From assembly GCA_028717825.1 (NCBI GenBank), contig JAQUNB010000102.1, positions 1-5,535 of the forward strand: DNA of 5,535 nt, given 5' to 3'. Below the pieces are notes generated by a model that saw nothing but the letters and a program-made list of their open reading frames with translations, searched no databases and had not been told where the DNA came from. A program made the translations under genes and the position numbers. Positions 1 to 4,930 of the stretch are shown in pieces (position 1 is the first letter of the stretch; each line of letters starts with the position of its first letter). The DNA comes from Candidatus Omnitrophota bacterium (GTDB lineage: Bacteria > Omnitrophota > Gorgyraeia > Tantalellales > Tantalellaceae).

Positions 1-49
1 TTGATTCTTTTCGTCTGCCGATCGCTATGAATTCTATTAGCTCTTTCAT
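1..49 (-). CDS. rpsI: 30S ribosomal protein S9, N-terminal fragment
   Basis: This is the start of a gene that runs off the left edge of the window; only 16 codons are visible, reading MKELIEFIAIGRRKES. The GRRKES stretch matches the conserved N-terminus of bacterial S9 (usually GTGRRK followed by a small residue), a protein of the small ribosomal subunit whose C-terminal tail reaches the P-site tRNA. An AAAGGG ribosome-binding site (58-63) lies 8 nt before the ATG. The gene starts 25 nt after the rplM stop, and rplM-rpsI is one of the most conserved ribosomal gene pairs in bacteria, so the two are almost certainly co-transcribed. The identification rests on few residues but the position supports it strongly. 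Confidence 0.9.
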   Translation of the reverse strand, partial: MKELIEFIAIGRRKES

Positions 50-74
50 TTATTTTTCCCTTTTTGTTTAGATT

Positions 75-506
75 TTATTTAAGCTTAAATTCTATCGGTT
101 TCTGCGCAATATGCGGATGTTCACCATCAACATAAAGCTTTAATCTCTTTATTATCTGATCCCCTATTATACTCCTGGGGAGCATTCCCCTAACAGCATG
201 CCGTAAGATGTGCTTCGGCTTCTTGGCCATCATCTCACTATAAACCGTGGTTTTGAGCCCTCCGGGATAGCCGGAAAAGCTTTTATATATTTTCTGGTTA
301 CTTTTATCACCCGTAACTACCACCTTATCACAGTTTAGCACGATCACTCCCGCCCCGCCGTCAACACTCGGAGTAAAGTTCGGTAAATATTTGCCAGTCA
401 ATAAACATGCTATCTGACTGGCCGCCCTGCCCAACACTTTACCTTTGGCATCGATAATAAACCATTGTCTCGTTACGTCTTTTTTCTTCAGTGGCTCGGT
501 CCTCAT
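75..506 (-). CDS. rplM: 50S ribosomal protein L13
   Basis: L13 is an early-assembling protein of the large ribosomal subunit that binds 23S rRNA. The 143-aa product has the usual bacterial length. It shows the family pattern throughout: RQWFIIDAKGKVLGRAAS near residues 14-30, the VIVLNCDKVVVTGDK strand at about 54-68, SGYPGGLK at 78-85, the signature VRGMLPRS at 105-112, and a C-terminal LKLYVDGEHPHIAQKP. The start is ATG, with a GAAGGG ribosome-binding site about 12 nt upstream. rpsI follows 25 nt downstream. Transcription probably starts from the promoter at 617-645, giving a leader of about 100 nt. L13 autoregulates its mRNA in several bacteria, so the leader stem at 568-600 is of interest. 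Confidence 0.97.
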   Translation of the reverse strand: MRTEPLKKKDVTRQWFIIDAKGKVLGRAASQIACLLTGKYLPNFTPSVDGGAGVIVLNCDKVVVTGDKSNQKIYKSFSGYPGGLKTTVYSEMMAKKPKHILRHAVRGMLPRSIIGDQIIKRLKLYVDGEHPHIAQKPIEFKLK

Positions 507-567
507 AGCGATTATAAACCCTTCTTTTAATTAGTTTTACAACTTAAAAATGAATTCGATCTTTCGT

Positions 568-600
568 CCGGCACGGATCCTTGCGGTCCACACAGTGCGG
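568..600 (-). promoter_or_regulatory. GC-rich stem in the rplM leader
   Basis: Read on the minus strand, CCGCAC at 600-595 can pair with GTGCCGG at 574-568 with one bulged C. Inside it, GGA and TCC can pair as a smaller stem. This lies in the predicted 5' untranslated region of rplM-rpsI, in otherwise AT-rich surroundings. Leader structures that bind L13 are known in other bacteria (for example the L13 leader of Firmicutes). I cannot show that this one belongs to that class; the regulatory role is an inference. Confidence 0.35.
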
Positions 601-616
601 CGAAATCGGAAGTGTA

Positions 617-645
617 AAATTACCATATTTGACAGGCTTTGTCAA
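617..645 (-). promoter_or_regulatory. Predicted sigma-70 promoter of rplM-rpsI
   Basis: On the minus strand a perfect -35 box TTGACA (645-640) is followed by a 17-nt spacer and TAATTT (622-617). The -10 is weak, with 3 of 6 consensus bases, but it is preceded by TGG, giving an extended -10 (TGG then TAATTT). Transcription would start near 610, about 100 nt before the rplM ATG. The -35 box is also one arm of a perfect inverted repeat (arms 629-634 and 640-645, 5-nt centre), which could be an operator or coincidence. No other convincing promoter is seen between the small gene at 770-949 and rplM. Confidence 0.6.
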
Positions 646-769
646 GAAATTTTGTTACTGCGAGAGCAGATAAGTTAACTGGCAGCTAGATCATTGGTCA
701 GATCAAAGACTAACGCAACCTTTGTACAACAGCTACTCCGTAAATACATCCGTCTGGATCACAAATCGA

Positions 770-949
770 TTATCTGTCGCCGACGACTGTTTTATATAGG
801 GCTTTTACTTGATCCTTATAATACGAGTTGAACACATGTATCAACGCCCGCTTCGAGACATCTTTTTTCCTAAAAAGATCGCTGGTGCTTTTGTTTGTCC
901 TCCTTTTTTCCGCGATAGTGACCTTATGTGTGAACATTTTCTTCGTCAT
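770..949 (-). CDS. Small basic protein of unknown function, second gene of the AbrB cassette
   Basis: This 59-codon frame runs from ATG (949-947) to TAA (772-770). It begins MTKKMFTHKVTIAEKRR and ends YKDQVKALYKTVVGDR. I do not recognise the family. A strong GGAG ribosome-binding site (957-960) lies 7 nt before the ATG, and the start is 23 nt after the stop of the AbrB-like gene, so the pair reads as an operon. The product is very basic, with 16 Lys/Arg against 5 Asp/Glu. It has no signal peptide, no membrane segment and no cysteine; the C-terminal half (about 32-55) looks helical. In AbrB/MazE-type pairs the downstream gene is often a toxin, but it shows no PIN or MazF motif and is short for either. 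A nucleic-acid-binding partner, a novel small toxin or a degraded gene remnant are all possible. That it is a gene rests on the ribosome-binding site and operon position. Confidence 0.65.
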   Translation of the reverse strand: MTKKMFTHKVTIAEKRRTNKSTSDLFRKKDVSKRALIHVFNSYYKDQVKALYKTVVGDR

Positions 950-972
950 CGAGAGACTCCTTTCCTTTTTGT

Positions 973-1182
973 CTACGATTTGTTAACACCCTCTTCATCC
1001 CCGGCAAATCCGATCTCTTGCTGCTTCGTCTTTGTAAAAACGACGCTTCCGTCATCCTTGACAATGAACGCCACTTTATCGCGGCGTTTTATCCCAAAAT
1101 AGTCTTGCAGGACCTTCGGGATAAAGATCTGCCCTCTGTCGGATACGGTCGCAAAAAACCGGAAATTGAATTTATTCCTCAT
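973..1182 (-). CDS. AbrB/MazE/SpoVT-type DNA-binding protein (possible antitoxin or repressor)
   Basis: A 69-aa protein with one SpoVT-AbrB domain at about residues 11-51. The pattern ATVSDRGQIFIPK, DYFGIKRRDKVAF, then DDGSVVFTK is the swapped-hairpin beta-barrel that these proteins use, as dimers, to bind DNA. The tail (52-69) is polar and acidic, as in antitoxins that hold a partner with their C-terminus. The ATG at 1182 was chosen because a perfect GGAG lies 5 nt upstream and the domain begins right after it; an in-frame TTG start at 1254 would fall inside the promoter. The gene is followed 23 nt later by the 59-aa basic protein. Its promoter region is packed with repeats that look like its own binding sites, suggesting autoregulation. 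It could be an antitoxin or a free-standing transition-state-type regulator; the sequence does not decide. Confidence 0.88.
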   Translation of the reverse strand: MRNKFNFRFFATVSDRGQIFIPKVLQDYFGIKRRDKVAFIVKDDGSVVFTKTKQQEIGFAGDEEGVNKS

Positions 1183-1201
1183 ATTCACTCCAAAACTGCT
1201 A

Positions 1202-1257
1202 CAAGATTTTAACAAGTACATAGCAAGTATATAGCAAGTATAAATACTTGTCAAGTA
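1202..1257. repeat. 11-bp-spaced CAAGTA repeats plus palindrome: putative operator
   Basis: On the plus strand CAAGTA occurs at 1213, 1224 and 1235, with a variant CAAGAT at 1202, all exactly 11 bp apart. A further copy at 1252 forms, with TACTTG at 1245, a 13-bp palindrome (TACTTG, one central base, CAAGTA). The -35 box lies in the palindrome, the -10 box overlaps the copy at 1224, and the start site overlaps the copy at 1213. Spacing of about one helical turn puts all direct copies on the same face of the DNA. This is typical of an operator for a multimeric repressor; assigning it to the adjacent AbrB-like protein is an inference. Confidence 0.7.
1226..1254 (-). promoter_or_regulatory. Near-consensus sigma-70 promoter of the AbrB cassette
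   Basis: On the minus strand TTGACA (1254-1249, 6 of 6) is separated by exactly 17 nt from TATACT (1231-1226, 5 of 6). This is the best promoter match in the window. Transcription would start near 1219, about 37 nt before the ATG at 1182. Both boxes are embedded in repeated sequence (1202-1257), so a protein bound there would block RNA polymerase. Confidence 0.8.
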
Positions 1258-1328
1258 AAAAAGTTAGTTTTTACCGCTAATTGGAATAGCACATTTATGA
1301 TCGATAATTTGATGTGGGGACAGGTCTG

Positions 1329-1413
1329 GCTTTGGATCTAGAAACAGTCCAAGATCAGTTTTAGAAACGAGTATGAGATACAAGATAAAACTAGCTTTGG
1401 ATTTGGAAACGAT
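1329..1413. repeat. AT-rich intergenic stretch downstream of truA with degenerate repeats
   Basis: The gap between the cassette promoter and the truA stop holds no open frame that I can support. It contains an imperfect 20-bp direct repeat (from 1330 and from 1391, 16 of 20 identical, beginning CTTTGGAT), with a third GAAAC-containing copy between them (TAGAAAC at 1362). It also has a loose 7-bp periodicity (for example AGATACA followed by AGATAAA at 1376-1389) and an inverted pair AGTTTTA (1357-1363) and TAAAACT (1386-1392). The stems lack GC pairs and a following T-run, so I do not call a terminator. The rest of the gap (1258-1328) shows nothing notable. Confidence 0.4.
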
Positions 1414-2148
1414 CTAATATTTTACTTCGATAAGAAAAAGCCCTTTGGCGGGCGCGGTGGGGCCGGCTTTTGTGCGGTCTTTGCTTTTCAGAATATCTTT
1501 CATACTTCCCTGCGGGAGGTATCCCCTCCCGATATCGACAAGGGTACCCGCGATACTACGGACCATATTATACAAAAAACCGTTACCTTCGATATTGATA
1601 AAGATATCGGACTTATTTTTTCGAACGATTATTTTGTGGATCTTCCGGACGGAAGGCCTTTCAATCTTATCTTTTGCCTGAAAAGATTTAAAATCGTGTT
1701 CACCCGCGAGGACAAGCGCTTCTTTTTTCATAAGCGCGACGTTGAGTTTGTAGGGGACGCGCCATGAATATTTTTCCTTAAAGGGGTCGCGATTATGCGA
1801 ATTGTAAACATGATAACAATAATGTTTTATTTTTGCGTCAAACCGGGCGTGAAAGCTATCAGGGACAAGTTCTGCTTTTGTGATCGCTATATCATCCGGT
1901 AATGCGGTATTAAGTGCAAGCGGTATTTTAACTAAGGATATTGCCGAAGAAGTTTTAAAGTGAGCAACTTGCTTTTTGGCGTGGACACCGGCATCGGTCC
2001 TGCTGGCGCTGTAAAGAACATGTTTTTTTGCTAAAACCTTTTCTATTGCTTTTTCTATTTCATCTTGGATGGTTTTGCCGTTTTTCTGGCTCTGCCAGCC
2101 CTTGTAGAGCGTTCCGTCGTAGGATATCGTAAGTTTGATAGTGCGCAT
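1414..2148 (-). CDS. truA: tRNA pseudouridine(38-40) synthase
   Basis: TruA isomerises uridine to pseudouridine at positions 38-40 of the tRNA anticodon arm. The 244-aa product shows TISYDGTLYKGWQ at residues 7-19, the catalytic motif SASRTDAGVHA with the nucleophile Asp52, HARFDAK at 100-106, EGNGFLYNMVRSIAGTLVDIGRG at 187-209, and the C-terminal AGPTAPAKGLFL. Length is typical (about 240-270). I place the start at ATG 2148 because family members begin with MR plus a short beta strand. The frame stays open upstream to ATG 2196, but the extra 16 residues (MFCKTNPETRKTKPET) are just translated intergenic repeat. Unlike the other genes with a visible start here, it has no clear Shine-Dalgarno site. 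asd ends 81 nt upstream. No terminator is visible after the stop. Confidence 0.95.
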   Translation of the reverse strand: MRTIKLTISYDGTLYKGWQSQKNGKTIQDEIEKAIEKVLAKKHVLYSASRTDAGVHAKKQVAHFKTSSAISLVKIPLALNTALPDDIAITKAELVPDSFHARFDAKIKHYCYHVYNSHNRDPFKEKYSWRVPYKLNVALMKKEALVLAGEHDFKSFQAKDKIERPSVRKIHKIIVRKNKSDIFINIEGNGFLYNMVRSIAGTLVDIGRGYLPQGSMKDILKSKDRTKAGPTAPAKGLFLIEVKY

Positions 2149-2217
2149 TGTTTCGGGTTTAGTTTTTCGTGTTTCGGGGTTCGTTTTGCAAAACACTAAT
2201 CCCTAACCCCAAACCCC
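2149..2217. repeat. Two facing arrays of degenerate 7-bp repeats between asd and truA
   Basis: On the plus strand five heptamers run from 2149 (TGTTTCG, GGTTTAG, TTTTTCG, TGTTTCG, GGGTTCG, with small register slack). They are followed by a 12-bp perfect palindrome GTTTTGCAAAAC (2183-2194), then three heptamers of reverse character (TAATCCC, TAACCCC, AAACCCC, ending 2217). The two halves are imperfectly complementary: GGGTTT (2155-2160) with AAACCC (2211-2216), and GGGGTT (2176-2181) with AACCCC (2205-2210). The transcript could therefore fold into a long imperfect hairpin just before truA. The element occupies most of the 81-nt gap and directly abuts the truA ATG. Confidence 0.7.
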
Positions 2218-2229
2218 TTTCACAGGAAT

Positions 2230-3279
2230 TTATTCGGCAATTAAAAGTTCCGCTATCTGGATCGCATTCAGCGCCGCACCTTTTCTCAAATTGTCGGCGA
2301 CGACCCACATATTCAAGCCGCACGCAACAGATTCATCTTCACGTATGCGCCCTACAAAAACCTCATCTTTGCCTTCGATGTTGATCGGCATGGGATATTC
2401 GTTCTTTTCCGGATCATCGACCACTACAATACCCGGAAAACCTTTAATGATATCGATCGCTTCTTTGCGGGTGATCTTCTTCTTGGTCTCTATATTTACG
2501 CTTTCCGAATGCGCGTAATATACAGGCACACGCACGCATGTGGCAGAAAGAGCCAGATCTGGGATCTCCATGATCTTGCGGGTCTCATTGACCATTTTCA
2601 TCTCTTCTTTAGTATACGCGTTTTCAATAAAAACATCTATCTGAGGTATCAGGTTATACGCTATCTGATGATGAAATCTATTTATCATACCTTTTGAAAC
2701 GGTATGCTCGCCAATACCATGATGTGAATCTTTTTTGCTGATCCGTATAACTTGCGCTTCCATCTCAAGGATGTTACCCTGCCCGGCACCGGATACGGAC
2801 TGAAAAGTGGTTACAATCACCCTTTTTATGCCTACAGCTTTATGGATAGCGCAAAGCGGAAGCACCATTTGTATGGTTGAACAATTTGGATTGGCGATTA
2901 TTCCTTTGTGTCTCTTAATAGCATGCGGATTAACTTCCGGCACTACCAGCGGTATGTCAGGATCCATCCGGAACGCACTTGAATTGTCCACACTGACGGC
3001 CCCGGCCTTTACTGCAAACGGAAGAAAATCCTTACTTCTTGCCGCACCTGCCGACGCTAGAACAATATCTATTCCCTTGAACGAATCCTTATCAAGAACT
3101 TGCACGCCGATCTCTTGTTTCTTGAACAAAAGCTTTTTTCCTTCCGACCTTTCACTGGCCAAAAGACGTATTTCATCTATAGGAAAATCCCTTTCTTCCA
3201 ATATGGAAAGAAATTGCGAGCCCACGGCACCTGTGGCTCCCATTACCGCTACATTATATTTTTTCTTCTTTTTCAACAT
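2230..3279 (-). CDS. asd: Aspartate-semialdehyde dehydrogenase
   Basis: The enzyme reduces L-aspartyl-4-phosphate with NADPH to L-aspartate 4-semialdehyde, the branch point to lysine/diaminopimelate, threonine and methionine; it acts in the cytosol. The 349-aa protein has the nucleotide-binding loop GATGAVG at 14-20, SVDNSSAFRMDPDIPLVVPEVN at about 96-117, the catalytic NPNCSTIQ with Cys133, FQSVSGAGQ with Gln160, and CVRVPVYYAHSES with Arg250 and the acid/base His257. These correspond to the known Cys, Gln, Arg and His of the family. Length is normal. The start is ATG with AAGGGGAG 9 nt upstream. The N-terminus carries five lysines from an A-rich stretch. leuB ends 42 nt upstream, so transcription is probably shared with the leu genes; leuB-asd adjacency is also known in pseudomonads. 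Confidence 0.96.
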   Translation of the reverse strand: MLKKKKKYNVAVMGATGAVGSQFLSILEERDFPIDEIRLLASERSEGKKLLFKKQEIGVQVLDKDSFKGIDIVLASAGAARSKDFLPFAVKAGAVSVDNSSAFRMDPDIPLVVPEVNPHAIKRHKGIIANPNCSTIQMVLPLCAIHKAVGIKRVIVTTFQSVSGAGQGNILEMEAQVIRISKKDSHHGIGEHTVSKGMINRFHHQIAYNLIPQIDVFIENAYTKEEMKMVNETRKIMEIPDLALSATCVRVPVYYAHSESVNIETKKKITRKEAIDIIKGFPGIVVVDDPEKNEYPMPINIEGKDEVFVGRIREDESVACGLNMWVVADNLRKGAALNAIQIAELLIAE

Positions 3280-3321
3280 ATCTTTTCGCTCCCCTTAGAT
3301 ATTATCGTTGATGTTTTTGTA

Positions 3322-4374
3322 TTACTTAACTGCTTCAGCTACCATGTCGCCGACTTCAGACGTAGAGAATCCCATCTCGGCCGCGCGCATACTTTTCATC
3401 TTAGGTGTCACTTTCATAATAGCGTTTTCGATACTTTTTGCCATTTCTGCTTCGCCAAGGAAATCCATCATCATTCCACCGGCCCCGATCGCGGCAAGAG
3501 GATTAATTTGATTTTTCCCGGTAAAAAGCGGCGCGGTCCCGCCTATCGGCTCAAACATCGATAATCCCGCAGGGTTTATATTCCCTCCCGCCGCGATGCC
3601 CAGACCGCCTTGGATAACGGCACCAAGATCCGTGATGATATCGCCAAACATATTATCAGTAACAACAACATCATATTTTTCGGGACATTCGATCATATAC
3701 AACGTCATGGCATCAACATGAACATAATCTCTTTTTATGTCCGGATAATCCTTCTCTCCTATTTCGTTAAAGGCTCTCTCCCATAGGTCAAAGGCATAAG
3801 TAAGTACGTTCGTCTTGCCGCATAAAGTGAGTTTTTTCATTTTATTGCGTTTTCTCGCATATTCATACGCGAACCTGAGACACCTCTCTACGCCTTTCCG
3901 TGTGTTCACGGATGTTTGAATAGCTACTTCATCAGGTGTGTCCTTTTTAAATATACCACCTGTCCCGGTATATAAACCTTCCGTATTCTCACGAACAACA
4001 ACAAAGTCGATATCTTCAGGATTTTTTCCTTTTATCGGCGTATAAACATTCGGGTAAAGTTTAACCGGCCTTAAGTTGATATATTGGTCCAGCTCGAATC
4101 GCAATTTGAGCAGCACCCCTCTTTCTAGTATCCCGGGCTTTACGCCGGGATGGCCTATCGCGCCAAAATAAATAACATCAAACTGGCGCAACTCGTTGAT
4201 CAAGGAATCGCTCAGCACTTCGCCGGTTTTGAGGTATTTTTCACCGCTAATGTCGAATTTAGTAAATTGTAATTTTACATTGTGTTTTTTAGAAGAAGCC
4301 TCAAGCACCTTGCATCCTTCTCTAACAACCTCCGGACCGGTACCGTCACCGGGTATTACTGCTATCTTGTACAT
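3322..4374 (-). CDS. leuB: 3-isopropylmalate dehydrogenase
   Basis: It oxidises and decarboxylates 3-isopropylmalate with NAD+ to 2-ketoisocaproate, the last leucine-specific step before transamination. The 350-aa protein shows the fold's PGDGTGPEVV at 8-17, substrate arginines in LKLRFELDQYINLRP (Arg92, Arg102) and VVRENTEGLYTG (Arg128, with Tyr135), Lys187 in CGKTN, and metal-binding aspartates Asp221, Asp245 and Asp249 (the last two in TDNMFGDIITDL). The stretch ERGVLLKLRFELDQYINLRP resembles LeuB of mycobacteria more than the ETGLLSLR form of Thermus or the E. coli enzyme. Related decarboxylating dehydrogenases (isocitrate, homoisocitrate, tartrate/malate) are alternatives, but adjacency to leuC and leuD favours LeuB. 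ATG start with AAGGAG 4 nt upstream; that site overlaps the leuD stop region, suggesting translational coupling. Confidence 0.93.
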   Translation of the reverse strand: MYKIAVIPGDGTGPEVVREGCKVLEASSKKHNVKLQFTKFDISGEKYLKTGEVLSDSLINELRQFDVIYFGAIGHPGVKPGILERGVLLKLRFELDQYINLRPVKLYPNVYTPIKGKNPEDIDFVVVRENTEGLYTGTGGIFKKDTPDEVAIQTSVNTRKGVERCLRFAYEYARKRNKMKKLTLCGKTNVLTYAFDLWERAFNEIGEKDYPDIKRDYVHVDAMTLYMIECPEKYDVVVTDNMFGDIITDLGAVIQGGLGIAAGGNINPAGLSMFEPIGGTAPLFTGKNQINPLAAIGAGGMMMDFLGEAEMAKSIENAIMKVTPKMKSMRAAEMGFSTSEVGDMVAEAVK

Positions 4375-4383
4375 GAAACTCCT

Positions 4384-4869
4384 TTATTTTTTCTTTGCGT
4401 ACGCCATGAGCCCGCCCTTTTTCATGATCTCTTTTATAAATTCAGGGAAGACTTCCACTTTGTATGTCTTTTTTTGAGATGGTTTAGATATCTCGCCTTT
4501 AAAAAGATCTACCTCGACAACATCGCCGGCATTTAAATTACCCGCGGCTTCCTTGCTAGTAAATATCGGCAACCCGATATTTATAGCGTTCCTGTAGAAT
4601 ATCCGGGCAAAACTTTTTGCAATCACGCAAGAAACGCCGCAAGTTTTTATGGCAAGGGGAGCATGCTCCCTACTCGAACCACATCCAAAATTCTCCCCGC
4701 CCACGATAATATCGCCCGGTTTCATTTTTTTTATAAAATTAGTGTCCGCGTCTTCCATACAATGCTTGGCAAGCTCTTTGGGGTCTGAAGTATTCAGATA
4801 ACGCCCGGGCAGTATTTCATCAGTGTTAATATCATTCCCAAATTTATGTACCGTCCCTTTTAATTTCAT
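4384..4869 (-). CDS. leuD: 3-isopropylmalate dehydratase, small subunit
   Basis: LeuD forms the swivelling domain that completes the active site of isopropylmalate isomerase with LeuC, interconverting 2- and 3-isopropylmalate. The 161-aa protein is the short, archaeal-like form (E. coli LeuD is about 200 aa). Visible motifs are FGNDINTDEILPGRYLNTSD at 10-29 and GGENFGCGSSREHAPLAIK at 57-75, with the serine loop of the aconitase superfamily, followed by SFARIFYRNAINIGLP at 86-101. The loop after Tyr24-Leu25 is where isopropylmalate and homoaconitate enzymes differ; here it reads NTSD, and the leu context decides the name. ATG start with AAGGAG 5 nt upstream. leuC ends 61 nt before it and leuB begins 9 nt after it. 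Confidence 0.93.
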   Translation of the reverse strand: MKLKGTVHKFGNDINTDEILPGRYLNTSDPKELAKHCMEDADTNFIKKMKPGDIIVGGENFGCGSSREHAPLAIKTCGVSCVIAKSFARIFYRNAINIGLPIFTSKEAAGNLNAGDVVEVDLFKGEISKPSQKKTYKVEVFPEFIKEIMKKGGLMAYAKKK

Positions 4870-4891
4870 GTTATCTCCTTGTTATCGTAAC

Positions 4892-4926
4892 TAGTGTCTT
4901 GTGTCTAGTGAATTCGTATGTACGAA
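4892..4926. repeat. 7-bp tandem repeat and inverted repeat in the leuC-leuD spacer
   Basis: On the plus strand three heptamers follow one another exactly: TAGTGTC (4892-4898), TTGTGTC (4899-4905) and the partial copy TAGTGAA (4906-4912). Directly next to them is a perfect inverted repeat, TTCGTA (4913-4918), two bases, TACGAA (4921-4926). Together they fill more than half of the 61-nt gap between leuC and leuD without touching the leuD ribosome-binding site. No terminator-like T-run follows on the minus strand. Confidence 0.55.
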
Positions 4927-4930
4927 CAAT

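Noticed and set aside
809..1102. 97-codon plus-strand open frame
   Set aside because: It lies antisense to both cassette genes, which have good ribosome-binding sites and, for one, a clear domain. Its own product shows no recognisable pattern.
1183..1254. Upstream extension of the AbrB-like gene to a TTG at 1254
   Set aside because: The extra 24 residues come from the promoter and its repeats, the TTG lies in the -35 box, and the ATG at 1182 has a perfect ribosome-binding site.
1311..1330. GGGGACAGGTC phrase resembling pieces seen next to REP-associated transposases
   Set aside because: Only one short copy is present, with no matching inverted arm and no transposase in the window, so it cannot be supported as a mobile-element end.
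1357..1392. Possible intrinsic terminator after truA (AGTTTTA and TAAAACT)
   Set aside because: The stem has one GC pair, a 22-nt loop and no T-run, so it would not work as a standard terminator.
2149..2196. Longer truA start at ATG 2196
   Set aside because: The added residues are translated heptamer repeat and are not part of the TruA family, and no ribosome-binding site precedes that ATG either.
2149..2217. Telomere-like or CRISPR-like array
   Set aside because: The units are 7 bp with no spacers, few in number and degenerate, and they sit in an ordinary operon gap.
2807..3564. Overlapping plus-strand frames of 163 and 154 codons
   Set aside because: They are antisense to asd and the end of leuB, which carry complete catalytic motifs. 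The frames are by-products of the coding strand's composition.
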